Below, piece by piece: positions 12,473 through 23,172 of a DNA stretch of 64,000 nucleotides. This stretch comes from Lethocerus indicus. Its lineage: Eukaryota > Arthropoda > Insecta > Hemiptera > Belostomatidae. The notes below the pieces were generated by a model. The model was not told the origin of the DNA. It searched no databases and was given only the letters and a program-made list of their open reading frames with translations. How positions within the stretch are numbered: the first letter of the stretch is position 1; each line of letters starts with the position of its first letter. The stretch is taken from assembly GCA_019843655.1 (NCBI GenBank), contig JACDQD010000011.1, forward strand, positions 9,900,604-9,964,603. The letters are read 5' to 3'. Position numbers and translations under genes: made by a program.

Positions 12473-14122
12473 ATGGGGAGCGACGGGGGCCGGAGCCGGC
12501 CTCGGATCGTGTGGGCCAAGTCCGACTCCGCCGGGCCACCGCCCATACCGCGGTTTTCGGACGCCGCGAGCGGCGTCAAAATATCGATAGGCGAGGACTC
12601 CACAGAACTGGAAGCGTTCGAACACCTGTTCTCCAGGGATCTAGTCGAGAGGATCGCCCTCGAAACCGACGCCTACCGCGAGCTCACCGTCAGCCCCGAG
12701 GAGGACGGCCGGTGGCGGACCGACGCACCGGAAATAATGGTCTTCCTCGGACTCTGCATGCTCATGGGACACGTCAGGAAGAGCTGCATACTCGACTACT
12801 GGAGTACCGACCCCAAGATACAGACCAAGATATTCGGGCGGACGATGAGCAGGAACAGGTTCCGGACCCTGCTGAGGACTCTCCACTTCGGCGGGGAGGA
12901 CGGGGGCAGCGACGGGGACGAAAAGTTGGCCAAGATCGAGCCCGTTCTCACTGTCCTCAGGGCCAACTTCAGGAGGGCCTTCTACCCTTTCGAGAACCTG
13001 TGCATAGACGAGACTCTTTTCCTGTGGAAGGGCAGGCTCTCCTTCAGGCAGTACATCGCCTCCAAGCGGTCCAGACTGGGCATCAAGATGTTCGTGCTGG
13101 CCGACTGCGAGACCGGCTACATACTCGACTGGATAATATACACCGGTAAGAGCACGCAACTCGATATTAAAGAGGCGAAATTGGGTATGTCCGGTAACGT
13201 GGTCCTGTCCCTACTGAACGGGTACTACGATAACAACCACAAGTTGTACGTGGACAACTGGTACTCCTCGCCGGCTCTGTTCGCCGAGCTGGCCGGCCGG
13301 GGTGTGTACGCCTGCGGCACCGTCCGCCAGACGAGAAGCGATATGCCGCCCCCGGACAAGTGCTCCAAGCTAACCGCCAAGGGGCAGGTGGAGGTGTGGA
13401 CAGGGCGCCTCCCCTCGGCAGGACACGACATCCTGCTCGAGAGGTGGCTCGATAATAGGGAAGTGGCCATGCTATCGACGTTTCATGGGCACCTGATGAT
13501 GGCCGCGGGACCCCGCGCACGGGGAACTGTACGATTTAAACCTAGAACCGTTTTGGACTACAACAAGAATATGGGTACCGTCGACGGAGCCGACATGCAG
13601 CTCAGTTTCGTCGAGACGGCCCGCAAGACGATCAAGTGGTACAAGAAATTGTTTTTCCACTTCTTAGACGTCACAGCGAGAAACGCCTACCTGCTGTGCA
13701 AGACGTCGAAGGGGCGCTACGAGGTGGCGCTCTCGGAGTTCAGGCTGAGGCTGATACAGCAGATACTGGACAAGTATCAGGTGGAGGGCGGTTACGGGGC
13801 GGGAGCGGGCGCGGGGCAGGCCGCCTCTGGGGGCGGTGCCCGGCAGGCTGGTCCACAGGCACTTCCTGGCCCCCATTGCCCCCCCCCAACAAGAAGAACC
13901 CGACCAGGGTGTGCAGGGTTTGCAGCGCTTCCCATCGCCCGGCAAAGTCTCATCGCGACGCCACCGACACCGAAATTAGGGTCAAGAAGAGGAGAGAAAC
14001 CAGGTACATGTGTTCCGAATGCGAAGTACCACTCTGTGTACACCCCTGTATGCGACGATTCCACACGCTCCTCAATTACTGATTCTTGTATTTCTGTATC
14101 GTTAATTTGGCTCGAAATATAA
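12473..14122 (+). CDS. piggyBac-type transposase (PGBD-like), C-terminus frameshifted
   Basis: Intronless 549-codon frame of the DDE_Tnp_1_7 family (cut-and-paste transposase specific for TTAA sites, or a host gene derived from one). The catalytic aspartates of the piggyBac fold appear intact: Asp179 (IDETLFLWKGR), Asp261 (VDNWYSSP), Asp371 and Asp374 (MGTVDGADMQ). The N-terminal domain (residues about 45-150) and the RNase H-like core are continuous. The start is the first in-frame ATG after a TAA near 12417. After residue about 435 the frame becomes Gly/Ala-rich and then loses family resemblance, because the expected Cys-rich zinc domain is encoded one frame away (13894-14082), beyond a run of nine C. 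Base composition is strongly GC- and CpG-rich with GC-ending codons, unlike the AT-rich genes to the right. It could be a recently arrived element, a domesticated gene, or a copy broken by a one-base change or assembly error. Confidence 0.88.
   Translation: MGSDGGRSRPRIVWAKSDSAGPPPIPRFSDAASGVKISIGEDSTELEAFEHLFSRDLVERIALETDAYRELTVSPEEDGRWRTDAPEIMVFLGLCMLMGHVRKSCILDYWSTDPKIQTKIFGRTMSRNRFRTLLRTLHFGGEDGGSDGDEKLAKIEPVLTVLRANFRRAFYPFENLCIDETLFLWKGRLSFRQYIASKRSRLGIKMFVLADCETGYILDWIIYTGKSTQLDIKEAKLGMSGNVVLSLLNGYYDNNHKLYVDNWYSSPALFAELAGRGVYACGTVRQTRSDMPPPDKCSKLTAKGQVEVWTGRLPSAGHDILLERWLDNREVAMLSTFHGHLMMAAGPRARGTVRFKPRTVLDYNKNMGTVDGADMQLSFVETARKTIKWYKKLFFHFLDVTARNAYLLCKTSKGRYEVALSEFRLRLIQQILDKYQVEGGYGAGAGAGQAASGGGARQAGPQALPGPHCPPPTRRTRPGCAGFAALPIARQSLIATPPTPKLGSRRGEKPGTCVPNAKYHSVYTPVCDDSTRSSITDSCISVSLIWLEI
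13894..14082 (+). pseudogene. Displaced Cys-rich zinc domain of the piggyBac transposase
   Basis: In the frame one position off from the transposase, the translation shows the typical piggyBac C-terminal Cys/His pattern: CRVC, then about 29 residues later CSEC, then LCVHPC and a closing His in RRFHTLLNY, ending at TGA 14080-14082. In intact family members this domain follows the catalytic core in the same frame and binds the element's terminal repeats. The frames switch at or near the nine-C run at about 13878-13887. One additional base there would make the domain continuous with the core. Confidence 0.8.
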
Positions 14123-14127
14123 ATAAA
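14122..14127 (+). terminator. Polyadenylation signal AATAAA of the transposase gene
   Basis: AATAAA lies 40 bases past the stop of the Cys-rich frame and overlaps the stop of the main frame, a normal distance for a compact transposon transcript. Confidence 0.6.
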
Positions 14128-14250
14128 GTAATTAATATCATTGCCGCCTTTATCGAGACCCGCCATTGCCGGCTTCGAGATTGCGTGTCCCAGCGCTATC
14201 TTCTTACATACAATTATCGACGTAATGCGATAGAATAAAACTAAAAATAA

Positions 14251-14270
14251 TTCGGCTCTGAAAGGGTTAA
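14251..14270. repeat. Right terminal repeat of a piggyBac-like element with TTAA
   Basis: Read on the minus strand: TTAA followed by CCCTTTCAGAGCCGAA. TTAA target plus CCC-starting terminal repeat is the signature of piggyBac elements, and it lies about 190 bases past the end of the transposase domain, where a right end is expected. A diverged possible left partner is AACCTTTTGACGACCGA at 12311-12327 (12 of 17 positions alike), but it lacks an intact TTAA. Confidence 0.6.
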
Positions 14271-15483
14271 TTGGCTGCGCTAAATCTTCAATTTATTTCA
14301 ACTCCGGTCCGTCTCTCAACATTTATTTTTATCGATTGTAGGTATCTCCTGAAAAATATTTAAGTTTAGATTATATGCATTCGTTGTTTAGTATTTTAGC
14401 ATCATCTTCGTCATTACCATAATCACGATAGATATACCGATATTAGAGTATTCGATCACATTTGCCGGATAAACTAGTTAAAAATATGACTTAAACGTTA
14501 TTAGAATTGTTGGATTTGTACTTTGTTTTATTATCGTTATTTACATTAACGTAACTTAATTAGAATACGTTGCAAAGACCGGGAGAAATTTGTTACAAAA
14601 TAGAATTCGATTAAATAATTTCATTTAATTTTATTATAGACTAACATTATCATTCTAATTCCAGTTTTTAATTATCTATGAATTCACCTTCAATTTGCGA
14701 CGTTCATTGTGCATTTTATAGAGGGCAAAAAACTGTCCACTCAGTTTCATACTCTTAATCGAAAGTTAAGGACGTTTGCGATAATATGAAACCAAATGCA
14801 TTCTACAGTTTAATTAAACTTATTTACATAATGTGGATAATGCATTTTCTGCTTTATTCAAACCCTTTTAGGCATTGGAGAACTGCATTATAAGAAGCGT
14901 GCATTTTCCTTTTAGAATGAACTGTGGTTATTTTACAATCTAAAATTCTGAGTTTGCTCAGCGTTTATTCGCCAGATATGTTTGTAAATAGATGTAATTC
15001 GATATATAAGTCTGGTAACTTATTGAAACACGAACGTTTAAACAGTTTTGAAAATACGCAAAGTAAAGCTGTTTACAACGTTCTATTGACGATGGGATCA
15101 ATTTCATTGAGGAAACTTAATTAAGGCGACATTTCATGTTTTAATTAGCGTGCACTTCAATCAGTAGACTGATTATTTCATAGGATAGACACACGCTCGG
15201 TATTCATGAGATTGGAAGGCGAGAACAATCTTTTATTTGATATAAACGCCGAGATTACAGATTATAAAATTTGTTCTAAAGCGGGGCGGGCTCGTAATTG
15301 ATTAAATTAAAGGGTAATTTGCTTTCACCCGGCCGTAACGACCGCGTCTCTCGATAATTTGACTTGGGTAATTCGCGGATAAAAAAAAAATCAACAACTA
15401 TTTCAAGACGATATTTTCGAGTGTAAAGACCGACGCGCACGGTTCTGTCTCAGAAAATGCCGAAGATACAGGTGAGAAAACAA

Positions 15484-15503
15484 CTCGGCTGTGAAAGGGT
15501 TAA
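15484..15503. repeat. Second piggyBac-like terminal repeat with TTAA
   Basis: On the minus strand TTAA is followed by CCCTTTCACAGCCGAG, matching the 14251-14266 repeat at 14 of 16 positions, with similarity fading further inward. I could not find a partner end nearby. It is probably a relic of another copy, a MITE of the same family, or a duplicated end. Confidence 0.5.
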
Positions 15504-16451
15504 ATAACCAGTCGGTCTGAGACACACTGGCCTAAGTCCGAATAAATTTAATACGCGGCCAATCGGTCCAACCTTGATGTTAATATGCAAGCTTTCTCAG
15601 CCGAGTGCGAATTGATTGCGAACTATAATAAATACAGATTATGAAGTCTGTTCCGTTAAAGTTCCCGATATCTCAAATTTTATTTAATAATAAGCACATT
15701 TTTTTCGTAAATCACGCTAGATCTGAAGCCTTTCTAAAAAACTAGACTACCGAAGACCGTTTCGAAACCTTGTACTATTAACACCGACTCAGTTTCTATA
15801 TTCTGTTCTGTTTATGCCGCTCGTTGACCCATAACATTGTATAACTATGATTTTTATTTGCGTTATACCGAATATACCGTCCTCGGTCCGAAGTTTATTA
15901 GAACGTTTTGCTCAAGTTCAGCCTCCTGCGAGTGAAAGTCCCGTTTTCAAGCACCGAATTCCTCGTGCGAGGCGGTATTTCGTTTTCAGGTGATAAATTA
16001 CCAGGTCAATAAATCAAGAACTGGAAACAGGTTCCATTTTAAAATATATCACATAATTTGACATATATTCCATTTGTTGATGTTCATGCATCACACATAG
16101 TTATTATTACAATGCAATTAATTTATTATTATTAATGGGCATATAATCGACAGCATTATAAAACAATATTTAAAATCTATATATGTAAGTTTGTAACCGT
16201 TTGTCTACCTGTTTCACTACGTAATATGACCACATAAATTATGGTACTAGAGTTGTTTTTTTCATGTTTTCCTTCTAATTTCATCAAGAATAACATCATT
16301 TCGAAATTTCACAATAAAATAAAATATTAATATTATATATGTAATTTGCAATTTTGTACGTGTTTTGAGGTCCGTAGATCTGCCAGAACGGCAGAAAGAA
16401 TTAGTTATTAATTACTAATTCGATAAATTACCATGGCAACTTCGGTCTGGA

Positions 16452-16456
<5 letters not shown>

Positions 16457-16504
<48 letters not shown>
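16457..16504. repeat. (TA)n microsatellite
   Basis: An uninterrupted TA dinucleotide run of about 48 bases. Confidence 0.95.
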
Positions 16505-16505
<1 letters not shown>

Positions 16506-16506
16506 T

Positions 16507-16736
16507 TCGTCCTTTAGCAATTATATTTACAAATAACTTTATTTTTCTATGGATACAAATAGTACATCGAGAAAAGCGACATACAAACAATCGTTCGTAC
16601 ATGCACCGGCCTACGGGCCAATCTACATATATATTCTTAAATATTGTGTTTACAGGAATCTTAAAATATTTACAACATCGGTGTGATAGTAGGGAAAATT
16701 TACAATAAAAAACCGAGGACTTATCGTCCTTTAGCA
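16507..16736. repeat. 13-bp direct repeats flanking about 204 bp
   Basis: TCGTCCTTTAGCA occurs at 16507-16519 and again at 16724-16736. Identical 13-base flanks are compatible with a target-site duplication around a small retroposed insertion, but the inner segment has no poly(A) tail or recognisable SINE promoter, so a short local duplication is equally likely. Confidence 0.35.
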
Positions 16737-17909
16737 TGCGTCCGGGCGAGGTTGGCCTCGCAGCCAGTACGTAAATGTACTGCATTTAACATATATTTAT
16801 ATATGTATAATTATAGGATTTAACATGCATCCTTCGACGAAGAGAAGTAAAAACTTCGAAAGCGGAATATTTTCAAATTTGGTTTCATGGTTTCAGGAGG
16901 GAAACAGCCTTACTTGGGCGCGAATGGAACGCGTGAAACTATTAAAACTGGATAAAATATTCCGAAACATAAATTATCAATCTCGTAGAAACCGTGAGGC
17001 TATTTAAGTGCGGCCGTTTATTACGTCATTAAATTTTCGAATATTTTACTAGTGTTGCAAAAGTGAAGCCTGAGGCGTGAACGCCATCGATCGTCCACTC
17101 GATAAGAGGGTTGTTAATTCCGATGTTTTTAGTTTGAACACGTTGACATTTTTAATGACGGCCTGCGTGGGATATTTTAGCCTTGATTATACCAACAATT
17201 TAAGTATTAACGGGCATGGAAAAAAACTGTCAGGTGTAGATCGTAGATATTTTGTTGGTGGATCGATGTCGGTAGGCCCCGGGAGTGATATATGTAGCGT
17301 GTTCCGGTGGCAGCATTGAGCTCTGAATGGAACCCCGTATGCAATTAATTATGTTTCAGACTCCATTGTCTAAACACGAAAGTATTTATATTAATTTATT
17401 TATTTATGACCAAGATTCTAGCATGAAACAAGCCATGCTTTATTTGAAAATCCGAAATTGGATGTGAGAAAAAATCGACGCGGGTACAGACTAACATCGC
17501 CGATGTTGAGATATCAAGAAGTGAAGGCGAACGTCTGACACTCGCTGAAAAAGAAAAAAAATCAGAAAAAATTCCATTCCGCCGCCTAAACAATAACAAA
17601 TCGACTGATTTGGGACTCGTTTTCGGATCCAGTTTCGGCCCCTTGACGTCGCCAGTAAGTAGCATTCCGTGCTACAGATAATAAATCTTGCGCGATGACA
17701 TGCCAAACCCTCGTGAGTTAATCCCCGTATAAATAACTTCAGTTATAACTGCAATTCGATTCAAAAGGCAGCTCTTAATAAATAAGATTTTTAGCTGTCG
17801 AGGAATTTGTTCCTCGCTCGCCGAAGCCGACGGGGGGCCTCCCTAATGAAACAGAACGGTCGATTCAATCTTGTAACACAACAGCTTGTTCCTTTACTCC
17901 TGTGTATAC

Positions 17910-17910
<1 letters not shown>

Positions 17911-17954
<44 letters not shown>
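17911..17954. repeat. (TA)n microsatellite
   Basis: An uninterrupted TA dinucleotide run of about 44 bases. Confidence 0.95.
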
Positions 17955-17959
<5 letters not shown>

Positions 17960-19041
17960 TTTGTCAGATGAATCTAAACCACTTGTTTAATAAATTAAGC
18001 GAGCCAAGTATTTTACGGCTAATAAAAAGAAAAATGTAATCATCGCTATAAGAAAATTGAAAGGACAAAATGCCGCACAAATCATAATTAATATAAAAAA
18101 CGACAGTTTTTTATTCTCGCAGTAAACGAAGCATGCATTACAATTCATCTGTGTATTATTTTGGGTCCGAGAAATAAATTGTGATCAACAGTATCAAATC
18201 ATTCAAACGTCGTTGGGGAACGTAGAAATCGGAAATAAATATTTCTGTTTTCCGACTCTTGCATTTTCACCAAAATATTGGATCAATTTACTACTCAAAA
18301 CTTAATCCATTTCCGGATGCTTTTCCGGAATATGTAGATTAAAAAATGACACCCTCGCAACAACAAGAACCGTCGGGAGATAACATTTTTCTCCTCAATA
18401 CGCGTCGGAAGTATTAAAATACACGGCTGTATAATGATTTCTTAGTGGCATTTTTCAAGACCGATCTGATAGTCTCCAGATCTGATTTGAATCTCCAAAT
18501 GCAATCTTATCTTGGAAAAAAGGGGAATTCCAAATTAGTGATAAAGTCCAATCCATTATTCCGGAATGTGGTAAATTCTCGTAGGGCCGGACCGACTGTC
18601 TCGGCGATACGCATCTCATTGAGATAACAAGAAGTGGATAGAAGTTTAGTGGAATATAGGGCACCATTGTAAACCCTAATAGATGGGTTAAATTTATTTT
18701 ATTAGCATAAATGTTCGTGACTGATAACAAGAAGCTTTCAAGTTTCAATACATGAAATGTCAATCAAGGACAAAACATAAAATAAGCAGTACTTAAAGCA
18801 GGGTGTGGGAAGAATATCGGTTGGCAGGGGTCGACCCTCAGCAGTTCCGGGATTTTTCCTGTATTTGGAAACCAGCTAAGTGGGTACCATTGAAATGGGC
18901 CCTCTTGGGTGTTCTCTCCCGCATACACTAATAAACTTTATTATTTTGCATCTTTTGAACAAACTCATAACAATGTAGTTATTTTACAAAAGTTTCATTC
19001 AAAGGATATACTAACTTTTAATTTCTATCTTCATTTTTCAG

Positions 19042-19162
19042 ACAAAAGACAAAGGAGGAGATTCAAGAGAGTATCTCATCGGCTCCTACTTAAGTACTCC
19101 CGAAAGTTGGTCCAAGCGATAGCGCGCGCTAAGTGGGAACTTGATCATAGTAAAGGGAGACG
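19042..19162 (+). other. Probable 5' untranslated part of the aaNAT first coding exon
   Basis: A 3' splice site (TCTTCATTTTTCAG) ends at 19041. From there to the ATG at 19163 the aaNAT frame contains stops (TAG TAA just before the ATG), so this is leader rather than coding. It implies at least one further non-coding exon upstream, which I could not place. Confidence 0.5.
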
Positions 19163-22100
19163 ATGGGAATGGCTCAGAACCTTGCCAGTTACAGGATAGC
19201 GACCATAGACAAGAACAAGGACGGTAAACGGGTCGTGGAATTCCTGAAAAAGTTCTTTTTCGTCGACGAACCGCTCAACCAATGCCTGAAGCTGATCGAG
19301 TACCCGCAGACCACATGCATGGAGCTCGAAAACTATTGCCTGGATACCATCGCTCAAGGTGAGTGAATAATGTAGTACACGGAAAGAAATCGTTCCGATA
19401 ATTTCAAATTATCGGGAGATAGGAGTTATAATGGTTGAAAATTGTTAACAATTTAGCTTTTTCCTAGTAACTAGAAGTGATGATGAGCTACCCTGTGAGT
19501 TCATTCCGGCTGCCGTATTGACTATATGAATATTAGATTATTTAAACTGTTTAACAGGGAATAGGCGTTTCTGTATAAATAGCGGAGCCATTAACACGAG
19601 AGCCTAATGTCCCGACTGTCGAAAATAAAAAAGCTTGGACGAAACGCATAATGAGAAGAAAGAGTAATGAAAGCGTGGTCAAAGAAAAAACATTTCCTGT
19701 TCAGAGCACTGAATTAAGGATGAATAGGAGCCTGAGTTGAGGAGGCTGTAAGAAAGCCGTTTTGGGAAAAAGTTTTAATAAATCAGCAAGGGGAAATTTT
19801 TTATTGGCGGGTGGTGGTGGTGGTGATAACTGGAGAGGGATGTGCAGTTCAATGACTTACTATGCATAGGACTTGTAATATCAGAATGAGGAGTAAAAAC
19901 TAATGAGAGGTATCCAGCATAACCATTAGCTTTTTCTTCGTCCGTCACGACCCACGTAACGCTAATTGAAGAGGAGGAAGAAATATTTCGTTTATGCACA
20001 TTTAAATGTACTCTAGATAACAATATTATTGACAATGGACGTTATCTAAATCTCACCCTATTAATTGCACAAAATTACCTGGCGCCCAACAAAGAAACAA
20101 TTTTTGTCTTTACTTGAGAAAAGGATCTAGGAGGCCTAACTGAGCGGCCTAACACTAAACGTCACATACATCACCCTAATTTCTTGAAATGTTTGGAAAT
20201 TTTGATTGATGGTTTTTTAAAATTCGGTCGAACTTTTATAAACGGGAGTCGGGATTCCGTAGAATTTCAAACGGCTCCGCAGTCCCTGAATTTAATCATT
20301 TTTATTATTTGATTATGACGTGCTAATTTCTTTTCGTCTTTATTGTTGTCCAATTCGAATAAATATGTTTTTCTTACATAAATCGTTTCTTTAGCACTCA
20401 CATTATCGATTTGGCGGAAACCCGGTGAAAAAGCGTACAGCCCGAAGGCAGAAAAGGAAGTGTAAAAAAATTTGTTATTACGTATTCCGACCCATCGCGG
20501 TCGATAATATCGGCCGGGCCGTTACCGAGGCCTGCAAAAACTTGTACTGGTTTTTGTGGCTTGGTCCAAATTTATGAAATCTGTTGACGTGATCTACATC
20601 TCAATACCGCGCGTAGACCTCACATCGATTTTTTATTTACTTCCCCAGTATATCCTTAGCTCGGCTGGGATATTAAGGGACACAAGCCCGATAATTTTAT
20701 TTGTATTGTTAAGAATTGTTGAAACGACAAACCTAGTAATATTTCTAGGTAGTGGCACGCCAAACCCCCCACCGGTTGTGTTCTGGCCAGTTCCCAATAA
20801 ATGCAGACCGGTTTCGGTTTCTTGCCGTCTACAGTAGAGTCCGCCTCGTTATCTGGCGGAGACGGCGAAAAGTTGAAAACGGTCTAGCTTTAAGATCTGT
20901 GTATCCAAACCCTAGCGGATCGCCTAACAGGTGCCTTTAATTGAGCCGTTCGGCTGATACCCAGACATGGTTATGTTCGGGTAGCTTATATAAAATTTAA
21001 CTATTATTGCAGTTTTTTTACTTATATTTGAATTCCCGCTCTTCAGCTAATTATGATTTGTAGGGGGGAGATTTTTATGGTGGGGGTTGATTAGGAACAT
21101 GGAATATCAAAACTGGATTTAGATTTTACCGAAAGTTCTTTGTTTTCCTTTGATGCCTTTTATTCTCTGCTACAGGCTTGAGCGTTATGGCTGTAAGCAG
21201 ACAGGACGAGAGCCGTATAATAGGCGCCTGCCTGAACGGGGCTGTAGTCAGGAACGACAGGCACAAAGTTGCGGCCGCCGACACTGAGGGCCCCGACCAG
21301 AAGAAGGAATGCTCCAACCCCAAGTTCCTCAAGATACTCGAACTTCTGGACAAAGTTTCCGAACAGACGGACATATTCGGCCGCTACCCGCACTTCAGAT
21401 CGGTGCTCGACATCAGAATCATCTCAGTCGATGAAAATCACAGGGGTGAGGGGATCGCCAAAGCGCTGATTAAAACAACCAAGTAAGTTATTTTGTTTTT
21501 ATTTTAATCGATTTTTTGTTCCTCTGTCTCCAATCGATTATTTGTCCCAAATCCTTTTAACTATTATATAGGATTAGATATGCGAGTGATTATATTCCTA
21601 AACCTCGTGGACACCACATAGTCTTATATTCCCATCAAATTAAGATACGACAGTCGGGAACAATAATTATAATCTTCGTTGCATCTGCCCTTGAAGATGC
21701 TCGAGTCTCGTGTTCTTTTTGTCACAGTATTAAAACATTATGAATACGACTATTATTAAAATTCTCAATTTAACAGTCAAGTTAAGTTGAACAGTTCCGG
21801 ATAAAATAAATAATAAATTCTTATAAATAAAACAAGTTGTGTCTATAACATGCATGTAACGACAGTTTTTAGTTTCATATTAAAACGACTCTATTCTTTA
21901 TCTATTTTTAAATACTAGATAAACTTGAAATAATATGTAATAAGATCGATACTTATTGTGTGGCCTGCCTCTAATAAATTTTAAACACGAAGAGCGCCTG
22001 TAATTCGAGGAAAAATTCCATTGCACTGATCCGGATGTGCGCTTATCTGCCCCTCACAATATACATATCTACTCAAATACATTGCACATTTCAGGATCAA

Positions 22101-23172
22101 AGTCCTAAGATGGGTCCTGAGAATTACAGGAAAAGTTTCGACAGGAACCCTCAAGGTGCCTACCCATCAATGATCCGCTTAATCAGCACTGTTAAACTAA
22201 GCGAACTAAACTAAAGCAAACAATATTAAATTTTACTTAACAAAAGTACTAAATGAATTAATTACTAAACATACAACTAAACTGGACAAACAGTACTAAA
22301 TTAAACAAAAATTTACTAAACAAAAATAAATCTACTGTTGGTGATGAGGCCTGTCCCAGATTAAATAAGCATTAACAGGAAAAAATGAAGTATCCCTTCT
22401 GCAGTAGAATTTAATCTGCGCTTACATTAGGAATACAGTAGATGTCTGTCAAATGAAACTAATAGTCCTTAAGAGACAATATTAAGATCGGTAATGGCTT
22501 CTAATTTGGTTTTGGAGGAAACTCTTGTTTCTGGGGCGTATTAACCTGTGGGCCTAGGCTAAAGTTGCGTACAATCTCTCCCAGCGACGAGCAACTCAAT
22601 ATAAATATCAATATTAAGTACGAATTAAGTTGTCATATGAAAAATATTCGCTAACGGCGATTCCGCCATTAGTGTTATCAGATCGAAATATTAATCATAC
22701 AAGTTCTTTTGGAATCTAAATAAATTATTAATTTATAGGAGTAATAATATGGTTTTACAATTGTTTTAAAGCAGACCCTTGTTTCTAATTATGAGATCAA
22801 AATCTAGAAAATGAATTTCATCGCGTAAATTACATGTTTGACTAATTTATTTAACGTTGAGTTAGTATGTTGTTGCTCGTCACTGTTCTATCGAATTTTT
22901 TCTTTGTACATATATAAATGCCGATGACCGACAGAGAGGTGGCGGCAGCTCGCGGACTTAGCGGCATCCGCGTGGACTGCACCAGCCATTATTCCGGTTT
23001 GGCCTTTTCGAAATTGCCCGGCTTCGAGTGCATCAACCGGCTCCGCTACAGCGACCACGTCGACCCAGAGACCGGGCTTCCCCACTTCCGGCCGGATTCT
23101 CCGCACGACAGCATCGACACTTACATCTACCGACTGCCGCAGGTGGAAGACGCCGCCGCGGGAACGGTCTAG
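19163..23172 (+). CDS. aaNAT: Arylalkylamine N-acetyltransferase (insect aaNAT/dopamine NAT type)
   Basis: GNAT-fold enzyme that moves acetyl from acetyl-CoA onto arylalkylamines such as dopamine, octopamine or serotonin. In insects this feeds cuticle pigmentation and sclerotisation, amine inactivation and melatonin synthesis. Three coding exons, 19163-19358, 21176-21482 and 22935-23172, give 246 residues, normal for the family. Hallmarks are FFFVDEPLN at residues 31-39 (the family's catalytic Glu would be Glu36), the CoA-binding loop HRGEGIA at 154-160 within a DIRIISVDENHRG strand-loop, and DCTSHYSG at 182-189. The first exon donor is GTGAGT and the second GTAAGT. Exon 3's acceptor is placed at the AG ending 22934, because it preserves phase and the Lys-Glu-Val-Ala join. 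Its pyrimidine tract is weak. The ATG is chosen because in-frame stops precede it. Exons are GC- and CpG-rich. A candidate AATAAA is at 24151. Substrate preference cannot be read from sequence. Confidence 0.88.
21483..22934 (+). other. aaNAT intron 2
   Basis: Non-coding. At 22181-22330 it holds a degenerate simple repeat built on ACTAAAC-like words. Nothing else recognisable. An acceptor-like TTTCAG near 22094 is followed by an open stretch in the right phase, but its translation does not resemble the acetyltransferase fold, so I do not call an exon there. Confidence 0.5.

Larger units (their letters stand above)
14271..19041. other. Intergenic DNA, no gene recognised
   Basis: AT-rich non-coding DNA between the transposase and the aaNAT gene. 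It contains a second piggyBac-like end (15484-15503), two TA microsatellites and a 13-base direct repeat pair, listed separately. The few 60-120 codon open frames, including those spanning the TA repeat at 16457, are low complexity or chance. Confidence 0.55.

Noticed and set aside
12641..13159. 172-codon minus-strand and 212-codon plus-strand open frames within the transposase
   Set aside because: These are shadows of the GC-rich transposase coding sequence. Only the main frame shows the family motifs.
19775..20035. Minus-strand frame with a five-His run
   Set aside because: The run comes from a short GGT repeat, the frame lies in aaNAT intron 1, and there is no other support.
22094..22170. 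Alternative aaNAT exon after a TTTCAG acceptor
   Set aside because: The frame fits in phase but the translation has no acetyltransferase resemblance and stops early. The exon at 22935 fits the family.
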